Assembly (NCBI GenBank): GCA_903870145.1
Contig: CAIQBO010000003.1
Coordinates: forward strand, 1 to 64,000
Length of the DNA: 64,000 nt
Origin: an uncultured Burkholderiales bacterium
Lineage (GTDB): Bacteria > Pseudomonadota > Gammaproteobacteria > Burkholderiales > Burkholderiaceae_C
Direction: 5' to 3'
In this document: positions 1 to 7,956 of the stretch, piece by piece
Layout of the letters: the number at the start of each line of letters is the position of its first letter
How positions within the stretch are numbered: position 1 is the stretch's first letter
The notes under the pieces: model-generated
What the model saw: only the letters and a program-made list of their open reading frames with translations
What the model was told of the DNA's origin: nothing
Databases searched by the model: none
Translations under genes and position numbers: made by a program

Positions 1-321
1 AAAAATTTCACCGATGGAGCCCCCTATTGCAAACAGTGGCTTAGACACCGCAGCAACCCCATAACCCATCAAAGCAAGCCCTTTGCGATTGCGTAGAAAG
101 TCGCTCAGCGTTCCAGAAAATACTTTCACAATCAAGGTGGTTGCATCGGCAACGCCCTCCATGAGTCCAATGGTCAAGGCACTTGCGCCCAATGTTGCGA
201 CCATGAACATGGGAAGCAAGCTGTGAATCATTTCAGAGGAGATGTCCATCAGCATGCTTACAAACCCGAGGACCCAAACGCTGCGCGGCATGGGTGGTGA
301 GGCCAAGGGATTTTTTTGCAT
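1..321 (-). CDS. MFS transporter, N-terminal part (C-terminus beyond window)
   Basis: Reading the minus strand from the ATG at 321 gives 107 codons without a stop, running off the left edge. The N-terminus looks like a major facilitator: a first hydrophobic helix (VWVLGFVSMLMD), then SLLPMF and a loop containing SGTLSDFLRNRKG, which resembles the conserved motif A between helices 2 and 3 (GxxxDRxGRR). The substrate cannot be told from this fragment. No clear Shine-Dalgarno precedes the ATG, and an in-frame ATG at 291 is the alternative start. A perfect FNR-type box lies about 90 bp upstream. Confidence 0.7.
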   Translation of the reverse strand, partial: MQKNPLASPPMPRSVWVLGFVSMLMDISSEMIHSLLPMFMVATLGASALTIGLMEGVADATTLIVKVFSGTLSDFLRNRKGLALMGYGVAAVSKPLFAIGGSIGEIF

Positions 322-393
322 AAAGACGTTTTGTTAGACAACTCCGAAAGTGCTGAACTTTCATCTTAGCGTTGACCTCGCGGCATCGATTTG

Positions 394-411
394 AATCAAT
401 TCAAATTGATT
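394..411. repeat. 18-bp inverted repeat upstream of the MFS gene
   Basis: AATCAATT, two bases, then AATTGATT: a perfect inverted repeat with 8-bp arms. A second palindrome (TTGAAT-CA-ATTCAA, 391-404) overlaps it, and it abuts the FNR-type box at 410-423. The cluster lies between the minus-strand MFS gene and the decayed transposase, so the MFS gene is the only plausible target. Function is inferred. Confidence 0.45.
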
Positions 412-423
412 GATGAAGATCAA
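410..423. promoter_or_regulatory. FNR/ANR-type box TTGAT-GAAG-ATCAA
   Basis: The sequence matches the FNR/ANR/Dnr consensus TTGAT-N4-ATCAA at all ten defined positions. The centre is about 95 bp upstream of the MFS start codon at 321. If the start site of transcription lay near 375 it would sit in the class II activator position, but I see no convincing -10 hexamer there. A second perfect box occurs at 14445-14458. Confidence 0.55.
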
Positions 424-487
424 GCTTCTTTGACTGACAAAAAAATATGACGGTTCTCAAAGTCATCCCCCGAATTCAACAGTCCTA

Positions 488-760
488 TTACGAAGGCTCA
501 CTGCCTATGAGTGACAAAGAAAGATCCTGCCTGATGCATTTGAAACAGGCGAGCAAAGTCCAAGTAGCCTCGGTCCATGACTTAGAACGCTCCTGGCTCC
601 AGAACCAAGAGCTCCAGGCCCAAGTCAATTGGGCAAAGGCCATGACGCGAAACTGCTCCGAGCAAGTCAGGCGCCGCACGCCCGAGTCGCCGCCATAGCG
701 ATCCACAATTCGAGCAAGGAGCTTGGGCCTTGGAAATTACACAGGAAAGAGCAAAAAAGT
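488..760 (-). pseudogene. Remnant of an IS4-family transposase (internally deleted)
   Basis: On the minus strand, about 735-620 reads RIVDRYGGDSGVRRLTCSEQF and then RVMAFAQLTW, which is the N-terminal DUF4372 segment of IS4-family transposases. The match then breaks off. In another frame, about 581-498 reads VMDRGYLDFARLFQMHQ and then AGSFFVTHRQ, the region round the second catalytic aspartate of the same family, ending in a stop. An in-frame stop also precedes the N-terminal block. So at least one internal deletion with frameshift has joined two distant parts of one transposase, and the C-terminal part is missing. No terminal inverted repeats were found. Recognition is from family memory. 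Confidence 0.7.
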
Positions 761-935
761 TTCAAATCGGCACCAAATAAAATCGGCCGCTAGCCCATGC
801 CAGTATTGGCGTTCACTACAAATTAACCCGGCTTAACCGGACACTGCTAATATTTAGTAATAAATTAAAATATGATGTATCATTACGTTAAACCTGCCCC
901 AAATAGACCATCCGATAGCAATGAATTTTTGATTC
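761..935. other. AT-rich non-coding stretch ahead of the histidine kinase
   Basis: No gene is visible here. The stretch becomes AT-rich from about 840 to 890 and contains a short inverted repeat ATGAT-GT-ATCAT at 872-883. It presumably carries the promoter of the two-component pair, but no good -35/-10 combination stands out. Together with 322-487 it makes up the non-coding part of the only gap over 300 bp in the window. Confidence 0.4.
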
Positions 936-1691
936 ATGAAAACCCAAATCAATGCCCAAGGCCTTCGAAGTTGGAAAGATGACCAGCTCCAACAGGGCCC
1001 TGGAAAGTCAAATGGGCAACTGATTGCGTTGAGTCGAGGCCTGATGCGCGTAGAGCAAGACCTGATTCGTTCTGTATCAAGTACTTTGCACGATCATTTG
1101 GGCCAGACCTTGACGGCCATTAGCTTCACACACCAAGCAATTTTGAACCTGCAAGCTTCGGATGTGCCATCGGACATAGCCTCTTTGCAAGTTGTTTTGG
1201 GGCAGTACATCGCTCAAGCCTTGCTTGAAATCCGGCATGTTTTGATGGATTTGGTCCCTCCCTTGCTGGAAGACAACGGGCTTGCATTTTCTTTGGAAAA
1301 TGAGCTTCGCAGTCGAGGTTTGCAAAATCCAGAGCTGGAAATTGTTTTTTTTGCAAAGCCTGACTTCGATGAAGTTAGATACCCGACTCAAGTGGCATAT
1401 GCCACCTTCATGGTGGCCCGTGAAGCCTTGCAAAATGTTGTGAAACATGCAAATGCCACACAAGTTGTGGTTACCCTCGAAGGCGACGCCAAGGGCATTG
1501 ACCTGACGGTGGTCGACAATGGCAACGGAATTCTCCTTTCAAACGAACCATCACATGGGCGACTTGGCATATTGGGAATGCAGGAACGCGCAATGGCTGT
1601 TAACGCCTTGGTCAAGGTGTCCCCAAATGAACCCAGCGGATGCGTCATGCGCTTCCAATGGTTCAATCAACTTGAGACACCTGCTTCGTGA
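936..1691 (+). CDS. Soluble sensor histidine kinase (NarX/DegS-type, HisKA_3)
   Basis: 251 residues. The dimerisation/phosphoacceptor segment carries the HisKA_3 pattern LHDHLGQ with H52 as the probable phosphorylation site. The ATP-binding domain follows, with an N-box around REALQNVVKHA, a G1 box VVDNGNGI and a G2 box GRLGILGMQERA. There is no membrane helix and no recognisable sensor domain (only about 45 residues precede the H-box), so the kinase is probably cytosolic and must take its signal from a partner or from its short N-terminus. The end overlaps the start of the response regulator by 4 bp (GTGA), so the two are surely co-translated. The signal and target genes are unknown. Confidence 0.85.
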   Translation: MKTQINAQGLRSWKDDQLQQGPGKSNGQLIALSRGLMRVEQDLIRSVSSTLHDHLGQTLTAISFTHQAILNLQASDVPSDIASLQVVLGQYIAQALLEIRHVLMDLVPPLLEDNGLAFSLENELRSRGLQNPELEIVFFAKPDFDEVRYPTQVAYATFMVAREALQNVVKHANATQVVVTLEGDAKGIDLTVVDNGNGILLSNEPSHGRLGILGMQERAMAVNALVKVSPNEPSGCVMRFQWFNQLETPAS

Positions 1692-2341
1692 CGCGCATTT
1701 ACATTTTGGATGATCACACCATCGTTCGCGAGGGTTTGAAAGCCGTGCTCACGTCAAAAGGCTATTCAGTCGCAGGGGATTCGGACAACCTGACACAAGC
1801 GATAAGGGATGTGCAGAACATGCAGCCCGATGTCGTGCTGGTGGATCTGAACCTGAAGCATCGATCAGGCCTTGAGTTTTTAGCCCAATGCAGACAACGC
1901 AAGATGGCATTTCGCTGCATTATTTTTACCATGATCGCTCAACCCATGCAAGTGGCGCAGGCTCTGAGTCTGGGGGCCATCTCCTTTATACTCAAAGATT
2001 CGGATTTAACCACCTTGCTCAAGGCGATCGATGCAGCAGTGCTTGGCCAAAGATACCTATGCCCTGAAGTGACCGAACTTGCTATGCAAGCATTGCCACT
2101 TGAAAATTCCCAGCACCCTTTGCTTCTCCTGTCACCCCGTGAGCAGCAAACCGTCATGATGGTGGTGGACGGCATGTCCAGCGCCGAGATAGGCAAGGTC
2201 TTGCACTTGTCGCCCAAAACGGTGGCTACTTACAGAAGCCGCTTGATGTCCAAGCTCAAGGTGGACGATGTTCCAAGCTTGGTGCGTTTGGCCGTGCGGC
2301 ACAAGCTTGTGGATGCCCTTGACATTCAAACCAGCGCGTGA
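1688..2341 (+). CDS. NarL/FixJ-family response regulator
   Basis: 217 residues, GTG start overlapping the kinase stop. The receiver domain (residues 1-120) has the acidic pocket D8/D9, the phosphoacceptor D53 (VLVDLNLKH) and the conserved lysine in LKDSD. The C-terminal LuxR-type helix-turn-helix (about 148-210) starts LSPREQQTVMMVVDG and includes SSAEIGKVLHLSPKTVATY. It is the cognate regulator of the upstream HisKA_3 kinase. The next gene, gluconate kinase, begins 126 bp downstream on the same strand, so the pair could act on the idonate genes, but nothing in the sequence shows this. Confidence 0.9.
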   Translation: MTRIYILDDHTIVREGLKAVLTSKGYSVAGDSDNLTQAIRDVQNMQPDVVLVDLNLKHRSGLEFLAQCRQRKMAFRCIIFTMIAQPMQVAQALSLGAISFILKDSDLTTLLKAIDAAVLGQRYLCPEVTELAMQALPLENSQHPLLLLSPREQQTVMMVVDGMSSAEIGKVLHLSPKTVATYRSRLMSKLKVDDVPSLVRLAVRHKLVDALDIQTSA

Positions 2342-2445
2342 TCCGAGTTATCGATCATGCACAGCACTTCAGTGATGGCTGGAGTTGCTGAATTGAAGCC
2401 GCTTGGCAAGGGTAAATTCTAGGAGAATTTCGGCGCGTTTTGATT

Positions 2446-2461
2446 AGGATAGCGCAATCCT
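2446..2461. repeat. Short inverted repeat directly ahead of the gluconokinase start
   Basis: AGGAT, six bases, ATCCT, ending five bases before the ATG at 2467. No Shine-Dalgarno is visible between it and the ATG. It could be an operator or an mRNA hairpin that hides the start, but 5-bp arms are short enough to occur by chance. Confidence 0.25.
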
Positions 2462-2466
2462 GATCC

Positions 2467-3039
2467 ATGCACACCAACGTCAACACCGCCCTCTCACCTG
2501 CCGCTTTTGCCCATGCTTGGCGCATCATCGTCATGGGCGTGTCTGGCTGTGGAAAATCAACTTTGGCACATAGACTTGCCGTTGACTTAGGCCTTCTCAT
2601 GGTGGATGGCGATGACTTGCACTTGCCCCAAAGCGTGGAAAAGATGAGCGCCGGCATCGCACTTGAAGATGCCGACCGCTGGCCTTGGCTGGACCGTATC
2701 GGCAAGTTTTTGGAGCAAGCTGAGCCGTCCATGGGGCGCATTGTGGCTTGCTCAGCCTTGAAGCGAAGTTACCGCGATCGCATCCGAGCTCAGGCCGGGC
2801 CCGTTCGATTTGTTTTCTTGGATGGGGCGCCCGCACTCATACGCCAGCGCATGCAGATGCGTGTAGGCCACTACATGCAGGCGGGACTTTTGGACAGTCA
2901 ACTCCAGACCTTGGAGAAACCTTCGGCCGATGAACCCGATGTCATCACTTTGAACATTGCGCAGCCGATTGACACTTTGGTCACCCAGGCGGTGTCAGCG
3001 CTGGCTCTGACCAAATTGACCGGCACAAGCATCGGTTAA
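2467..3039 (+). CDS. gntK: Gluconokinase (gluconate 6-kinase)
   Basis: 190 residues. It phosphorylates D-gluconate to 6-phosphogluconate with ATP, feeding the Entner-Doudoroff or pentose phosphate route. The P-loop GVSGCGKST (residues 24-32) is preceded by the first beta strand RIIVM, so translation must begin upstream of M23. The next family signatures are DGDDLH after strand 2 and CSALKRSYRDRIR. Typical GntK proteins have about 170-180 residues, and here the N-terminus is some 17 residues longer. The genes for gluconate 5-dehydrogenase and L-idonate 5-dehydrogenase follow on the same strand, which fits one pathway. Confidence 0.9.
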   Translation: MHTNVNTALSPAAFAHAWRIIVMGVSGCGKSTLAHRLAVDLGLLMVDGDDLHLPQSVEKMSAGIALEDADRWPWLDRIGKFLEQAEPSMGRIVACSALKRSYRDRIRAQAGPVRFVFLDGAPALIRQRMQMRVGHYMQAGLLDSQLQTLEKPSADEPDVITLNIAQPIDTLVTQAVSALALTKLTGTSIG

Positions 3040-3064
3040 TTTCATTCACTCAAGGACCTGCTTC

Positions 3065-3154
3065 ATGTTCATCCGATATGCTTTTCCCCAAGGCCAAGCT
3101 GTTGAAGATCTCTTTAAAATGGCTTTCGAACTGGGTCTTTATGAACATTCTTGA
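3065..3154 (+). CDS. Possible 29-residue leader ORF overlapping the start of idnO
   Basis: ATG at 3065 is preceded by AAGGA (spacer about 7 bases). The ORF runs to TGA at 3152-3154 and so overlaps the first 14 bases of the dehydrogenase gene, which has only a weak ribosome site of its own. This arrangement would allow translational coupling. The peptide has no recognisable similarity. It may be nothing more than chance in a 100-bp gap. Confidence 0.25.
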   Translation: MFIRYAFPQGQAVEDLFKMAFELGLYEHS

Positions 3155-3911
3155 TTCTTTCCAGCTCAATGGCCAGCGCGCCTTGATCACCGGCTCTTCC
3201 AGCGGCATCGGCTTTGCCTTGGCGCGCGCTTTGGGGCAAGCCGGTGCCCATGTTGTGCTGAACGGCCGCAACTTGAACAAACTCAATGATGCCGCTCAAA
3301 CGCTTTCGGATGAAGGCTTGAGTGTCGGCTGCAGTGTGTTCGACGTCACCGACGCCAGCGCCGTGCGGCAAGCTGTTGAAGACCTTGAAAAAAATGTGGG
3401 CGCGATTGACATTTTGGTCAACAACGCGGGCATGCAGATTCGAAATGCATTGCAAGATTTTGCCGACGAAGATTGGCACACCTTGATGAAAACCAATTTG
3501 GACAGCGTTTACTATGTTGGCAAAGCTGTTGCTCAAAAAATGATCCCCCGAGGGCGCGGAAAAATCATCAATATTTGCTCGGTGCAAAGCGAGCTGGGCC
3601 GCCCTGGCATTGCACCCTACACCGCCAGCAAAGGCGCCATCAAAATGCTGACCAAGGGCATGGCCATTGACTGGGGGCCGCACGGCATCCATGTCAACGG
3701 CTTGGGGCCGGGGTATTTCAAAACCGAGTTGACCGAAAAACTGGTGGCCGACCCCAGCTTCACAGCTTGGCTGGTAGGCCGCACACCGAGCCGGCGCTGG
3801 GGCGATGTGCAAGACCTGGGCGGCGCTATGGTCTTTTTGGCCAGCGATGCTTCACGCTTTGTCAATGGGCATATTCTGTATGTCGATGGTGGCGTGACGG
3901 CCACGCTTTGA
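3141..3911 (+). CDS. idnO: Gluconate 5-dehydrogenase (SDR family)
   Basis: 256 residues from the ATG at 3141. An in-frame ATG at 3078 would add 21 residues that do not look like an SDR N-terminus, so it was not used. The classical SDR features are present: cofactor loop TGSSSGIG (17-24), NNAG (94-97), catalytic S147, Y160 and K164 (YTASK), and GPGYFKTEL behind the active site. The start MNILDSFQLNGQ and segment VVLNGRN resemble gluconate 5-dehydrogenases, which interconvert 5-keto-gluconate and gluconate with NAD(P)H. The neighbours gntK and idnD support this over a fatty-acid or sugar-alcohol reductase. Confidence 0.85.
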   Translation: MNILDSFQLNGQRALITGSSSGIGFALARALGQAGAHVVLNGRNLNKLNDAAQTLSDEGLSVGCSVFDVTDASAVRQAVEDLEKNVGAIDILVNNAGMQIRNALQDFADEDWHTLMKTNLDSVYYVGKAVAQKMIPRGRGKIINICSVQSELGRPGIAPYTASKGAIKMLTKGMAIDWGPHGIHVNGLGPGYFKTELTEKLVADPSFTAWLVGRTPSRRWGDVQDLGGAMVFLASDASRFVNGHILYVDGGVTATL

Positions 3912-3960
3912 TACGGCACGATAAAATTTTCTGAATACCTTGTTTGAATAGGCCTTACTC

Positions 3961-5001
3961 ATGCGCGCACTTGTTTGTCATGCCCCTGAAGATTTGAGAA
4001 TTGAAAACGTTGAACTGCCCACGCTGGGCGCACATCAAGTCCAAGTGGGGGTGGCCTTTGGCGGCATTTGCGGTTCTGATCTTCATTATTTCCAGCACGG
4101 CGGCTTTGGCACCGTAAGAATCAAACAGCCGATGGCCTTGGGCCATGAAATTTCAGGAGTGATCCAAGCATTGGGTGACCAAGTCAACACGCTCACAGTG
4201 GGTCAACGCATTGCCATCTCGCCTTCCCGCCCTTGCAGTAATTGCAGCTTTTGCCTTTTGGGCCAACAAAATCATTGCTTGAACATGCGGTTTTATGGCA
4301 GCGCCATGCCTTTTCCGCACATCCAAGGGGCTTTCAGCGAGCAGTTGATCATTGAGGCCTCTCAAGCTCACCCCGTGGCCGATCATTTGAGTTTGTCAGA
4401 GGCCGCATTGGCAGAGCCCTTGTCGGTCGGTTTGCATGCCATTGGCCGCGCTGGCGGCGTGTTGGGTAAGCAAGTCTTGGTGACCGGGTGCGGCCCGATT
4501 GGTTCGCTTTTGATCGGCGGCTTGCGACGTGCAGGTGCCGCTCGCATTGTGGCGGCGGACATTGCTGAGCTGCCGCTGACTTGCGCCAAACAGATGGGTG
4601 CTGACGAGACCATCAACCTGCGAACTCATGCTGATGCCATGGACAAATACAAAGCCGACAAAGGGCAGTTTGATGTGGTCTTTGAAGCCTCTGGCGCAGA
4701 AGCAGCCCTGCGCGCAGCCTTGGACGTGATCACCCCACGCGGCATTTTGGTGACCGTGGGCATGGGCGGTGACATGAGTTTGCCAATGACTCAAATCGTG
4801 GCCAAAGAGATCGAACTGCGCGGCACATTCCGCTTTCATGCCGAATTTGCCACCGCTGTGCAGTTCTTAAATCAAGGCCTGATCAACGGCAAACCCGTGA
4901 TAACCAGCATATTGCCCATGGACCGGGCCGTGCAAGCCTTTGAATTGGCCTGCGATAAAAGTCAGTCACTCAAGGTTCAAATTGCTTTTGAGACGGCATA
5001 A
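3961..5001 (+). CDS. idnD: L-idonate 5-dehydrogenase (zinc alcohol dehydrogenase family)
   Basis: 346 residues. It oxidises L-idonate to 5-keto-D-gluconate, the substrate of the upstream idnO product. Zinc-dependent medium-chain dehydrogenase signatures are visible: catalytic-zinc region GGICGSDLHYF and GHEISG, a structural-zinc cluster CSNCSFC plus a fourth Cys in QQNHC, and a Rossmann glycine motif TGCGPIGSLLIGG. HYFQHGGFG is typical of IdnD and related sorbitol/idonate enzymes. With gntK and idnO it completes L-idonate to 6-phosphogluconate. No transporter for idonate is adjacent. Confidence 0.85.
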   Translation: MRALVCHAPEDLRIENVELPTLGAHQVQVGVAFGGICGSDLHYFQHGGFGTVRIKQPMALGHEISGVIQALGDQVNTLTVGQRIAISPSRPCSNCSFCLLGQQNHCLNMRFYGSAMPFPHIQGAFSEQLIIEASQAHPVADHLSLSEAALAEPLSVGLHAIGRAGGVLGKQVLVTGCGPIGSLLIGGLRRAGAARIVAADIAELPLTCAKQMGADETINLRTHADAMDKYKADKGQFDVVFEASGAEAALRAALDVITPRGILVTVGMGGDMSLPMTQIVAKEIELRGTFRFHAEFATAVQFLNQGLINGKPVITSILPMDRAVQAFELACDKSQSLKVQIAFETA

Positions 5002-5009
5002 TCGCCTGC

Positions 5010-7088
5010 ATGCAAAAATCCACTGACCTGAAGGCCGTATTTCTCTATGGCCTGACTATTTTTCTCAGCGCCTTCTTACTCTTTCAAGTCCAGCCCATGA
5101 TGGGCAAGATGATCTTGCCGTGGTTTGGCGGATCGGCTTCGGTTTGGACCACTTGCATGCTGTTTTTCCAAGCACTGCTGCTGCTGGGGTATCTGTATAC
5201 ACATTGGGTGGTAAGCCATTTAACGCCAGTTCGTCAAAGTTTGCTTCACATGGCATTGCTGGCAAGTTGCGTGTTGTTGCTGCCCATCACGCCCAGCGAG
5301 TTTTGGAAACCCACAGGCGCTGAAAACCCAACTTTGCGTATTCTGGGTTTGCTCAGCGCCTCGATAGGGTTGCCCTACTTGGTGCTGTCAACAACCGGTC
5401 CGCTGGTGCAAGCTTGGTTTGCGCGTGAGCGCAGCGGCGCAGTGACTTACCGGCTGTTTGCGTTGTCGAACTTTGGCTCCATGCTGGCCTTGCTGGCCTA
5501 CCCTTTTGTGGTTGAACCTTTGCTGCCGACCCGCTGGCAGTCATTGGCATGGTCGGGTTTGTTTGTGTTGTTTGTGTTGGCCTGCGGCAGTTTGGCTTGG
5601 CGTGGCCGGCATGCGAAACCCTTTGCATTACCAACCCAAGACTCCAGCACGCACGCAAAGGGCCGGCAAGACAAAGCCTCGTCAGCCCTGCCCTTTGGCC
5701 AATTGCTGCTGTGGGTGGCGCTGGCTGCTTGCCCCTCTATTTTGATGGTGGCAGACACCAGCTACCTGACACAAAACATTGCGCCCATTCCCTTGCTGTG
5801 GATCGCGCCTTTGTCGCTTTATTTGCTCAGCTTTATTTTGTGTTTTGAGCGTCAAGGTTGGTATCAAAGGCGTATTTTTTTACCGCTCATGGTTTTGAGT
5901 TTAGGGGCGCTGGCTTACTTGCCCACATTGGGCTTGTCTGATCTACCTTTGCTATGGGCCATGGGCATCAACCTCACAGCATTTTTTGTGGTGTGCATGG
6001 TCTGTCATGGTGAGTTGGCTTTGCAACAGCCTCCCACACAGCAGCTGACTTTGTATTACTTAATGCTGTCTGTGGGTGGATTTTTAGGTGGCTTTTTTGT
6101 GGGCGTCATTGCGCCCTATGCCTTTGATGGCCATTACGAATTGTCAGTGGCGGTGGTCTTGAGCGGCCTTGTGGTGACCCTCTGCCTGTGGCGAGGATGG
6201 CCCGTCTTGTCGTCAGGCTTGCGTCGCCCCCTGTTTGCTGTTGGCACCTGCGCGGCCCTGATGGTGCTGACTGCGGTGAGCGTCAACGACCACATGCAAG
6301 AAGCTGACGGCGTTGAAATGAAAGGCCGCAATTTCTATGGCAGCTTGAGGGTTTTTGCGTTTCCTGTGGACGGTTACCGCAGCATGCTGCATGGGCAGAT
6401 CGTGCATGGCAAGCAGTTTTTGGCCCCCGAGCGTGCGATGGAGCCAACCACCTATTACAACGCGGATGCGGGTGCTGGCCTTGCCATCACCACGCAGATG
6501 ACTTTGGGCCCAGTTCGTGTGGGTGTGATCGGTTTGGGTGTGGGCACCTTAGCGGCCTATGGAAGGCCAGAAGACACTTACCGCATTTATGAAATCGACC
6601 CGCTTGTGATCGGCATGGCGCAAAAGAACTTCAGCTTTTTGTCGCGCACCACGGCCAAAACGGATTTGATTTTGGGCGACGCTCGCTTGCAACTCGAAGG
6701 CGAATCAGCGCAGCAATACGACGTTTTGGTGGTCGATGCATTTTCAGGCGATTCGGTGCCCGTTCACTTGCTCACGCGTGAGGCGTTTGAGCAATACGCA
6801 AGGCATTTGAAGCCGCATGGCGTGTTGGCCGTGCATATCACCAACCGGTTTTTAGATCTCCAACCGGTGATTCAAACTGCCGCAGAAAAACTTGGCTTCA
6901 CGGCCCGTTTGATTGACCACCCCGGCGACAATGATCGCTTGGTGTATGCCTCGCGCTGGGCTTTGATGGCCAAGGACCCTCAATGGTTTGAACAAAATGC
7001 TTTGAAGACCGCAAAAATGCTGGACCCTCGCCCTGGCTTTGTGCCTTGGACCGATGACTACAGCAGCTTGTTTGCCGTTGTGAAATGA
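5010..7088 (+). CDS. Membrane protein with C-terminal spermidine-synthase-like domain (fused MFS/spermidine synthase type)
   Basis: 692 residues. The first 430 or so hold many hydrophobic segments (roughly 10-12 helices, for example FLYGLTIFLSAFLLF and LLLWVALAACPSILMV). The C-terminal 240 residues form a SAM-type Rossmann fold: VGVIGLGVGTLAAYG, then an acidic residue in YEIDPLV, and DVLVVDAFSGDSVP in place of the spermidine synthase active-site segment. Databases call such proteins fused MFS/spermidine synthases, and as far as I know their reaction is not established. It starts 8 bp after idnD and ends 4 bp before the convergent dioxygenase stop. Confidence 0.8.
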   Translation: MQKSTDLKAVFLYGLTIFLSAFLLFQVQPMMGKMILPWFGGSASVWTTCMLFFQALLLLGYLYTHWVVSHLTPVRQSLLHMALLASCVLLLPITPSEFWKPTGAENPTLRILGLLSASIGLPYLVLSTTGPLVQAWFARERSGAVTYRLFALSNFGSMLALLAYPFVVEPLLPTRWQSLAWSGLFVLFVLACGSLAWRGRHAKPFALPTQDSSTHAKGRQDKASSALPFGQLLLWVALAACPSILMVADTSYLTQNIAPIPLLWIAPLSLYLLSFILCFERQGWYQRRIFLPLMVLSLGALAYLPTLGLSDLPLLWAMGINLTAFFVVCMVCHGELALQQPPTQQLTLYYLMLSVGGFLGGFFVGVIAPYAFDGHYELSVAVVLSGLVVTLCLWRGWPVLSSGLRRPLFAVGTCAALMVLTAVSVNDHMQEADGVEMKGRNFYGSLRVFAFPVDGYRSMLHGQIVHGKQFLAPERAMEPTTYYNADAGAGLAITTQMTLGPVRVGVIGLGVGTLAAYGRPEDTYRIYEIDPLVIGMAQKNFSFLSRTTAKTDLILGDARLQLEGESAQQYDVLVVDAFSGDSVPVHLLTREAFEQYARHLKPHGVLAVHITNRFLDLQPVIQTAAEKLGFTARLIDHPGDNDRLVYASRWALMAKDPQWFEQNALKTAKMLDPRPGFVPWTDDYSSLFAVVK

Positions 7089-7092
7089 GCGT

Positions 7093-7950
7093 TTAAGCGG
7101 CTGCCAAACAAATTTCAAACTTTATTTGCAAGCAAGGCGCGCTCAGCCTCAGAGCTCGCAAGGTGGCGCTGTCGCTCAAGGTTTCACAGTGGCCCACCAA
7201 AGGCTCGCGCACCCCGAACACCGCATCACTTTGAAGGTAAGGGTCTTGTTCGTCAAATAACTCGGTGACCAAAGTTTTGCAGGCTGGGGCTGAGACGATC
7301 AAATGAAAGTGCGCAGGACGCCAGGAACTTCTTTCTGATGGGTGAACCAAATCGTGCCAAACTGGCCCGTCGGTTGGAATTTGATAGGGCACAGGCTGCA
7401 GGGTCACGATGTCAAAACACCCGTTTGCATCGACCTTCATTTGGCAACGCAAATTGTCGCTCGGTTGCGAAGGGTCCATTTGCCAGTACATGCCATTGGC
7501 CGCGTTTTGCCAAAAATCCACAGTGGCGTGAGACAAGGGGTTTCCATGCAGGTCGACTACCCTGCCTCTGAGAACCATCGTGACGCCCTCGTTATGGCCT
7601 TTGAGCTGTGCAGGATTGTCAAACCAAGGTGAGCCCACCGTGTGGAATGGCCCCAGCACACTGCCTGGCGTGGCTTGAGGGTCAGACCCTAGGAGGTCCA
7701 CCAAACTGGAGATCCCAGTGACGTCCGATAGCAAAGAAAATTCACTTCGGCTGTCGCTGGAAATATCGCCCACCCGGTGCAAGAAGGCCAACGCAGCTCG
7801 CCACTCTGGGTGCGTGAGCTTGACTTCTTTGACGTAGGCATGAAGGTGCTCAACCAAGCCTTGAATGAGTTGCCTTTGCCTGGCATCGGGGTGGCGGTCA
7901 AAGCTGCTCAACACCACTTGCGTGATGTTGTCGGTGTTGATATTTCTCAT
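7093..7950 (-). CDS. Intradiol ring-cleavage dioxygenase (catechol/hydroxyquinol 1,2-dioxygenase family)
   Basis: 285 residues. Members open catechol or hydroxyquinol between the hydroxyls to give muconate or maleylacetate using non-haem Fe(III). The N-terminal helical linker domain (about 1-100) is followed by the beta-sandwich catalytic domain. The iron ligands are probably Y155 (GMYWQMDP), Y189 (PVPYQIP), H214 and H216 (RPAHFHLIVSA). The substrate is unclear: GVTMVLRGRVVDLHGNPL fits both catechol and hydroxyquinol enzymes. No muconate cycloisomerase or maleylacetate reductase is next to it. Two Bug solute-binding proteins lie directly upstream on the same strand, which suggests an uptake and ring-cleavage set for an aromatic acid. 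Confidence 0.85.
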   Translation of the reverse strand: MRNINTDNITQVVLSSFDRHPDARQRQLIQGLVEHLHAYVKEVKLTHPEWRAALAFLHRVGDISSDSRSEFSLLSDVTGISSLVDLLGSDPQATPGSVLGPFHTVGSPWFDNPAQLKGHNEGVTMVLRGRVVDLHGNPLSHATVDFWQNAANGMYWQMDPSQPSDNLRCQMKVDANGCFDIVTLQPVPYQIPTDGPVWHDLVHPSERSSWRPAHFHLIVSAPACKTLVTELFDEQDPYLQSDAVFGVREPLVGHCETLSDSATLRALRLSAPCLQIKFEICLAAA

Positions 7951-7956
7951 TTAGAT

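Noticed and set aside
447-698. 83-codon ORF on the plus strand between the MFS gene and the histidine kinase
   Set aside because: It is antisense to the IS4 transposase remnant, has no ribosome site and no recognisable features.
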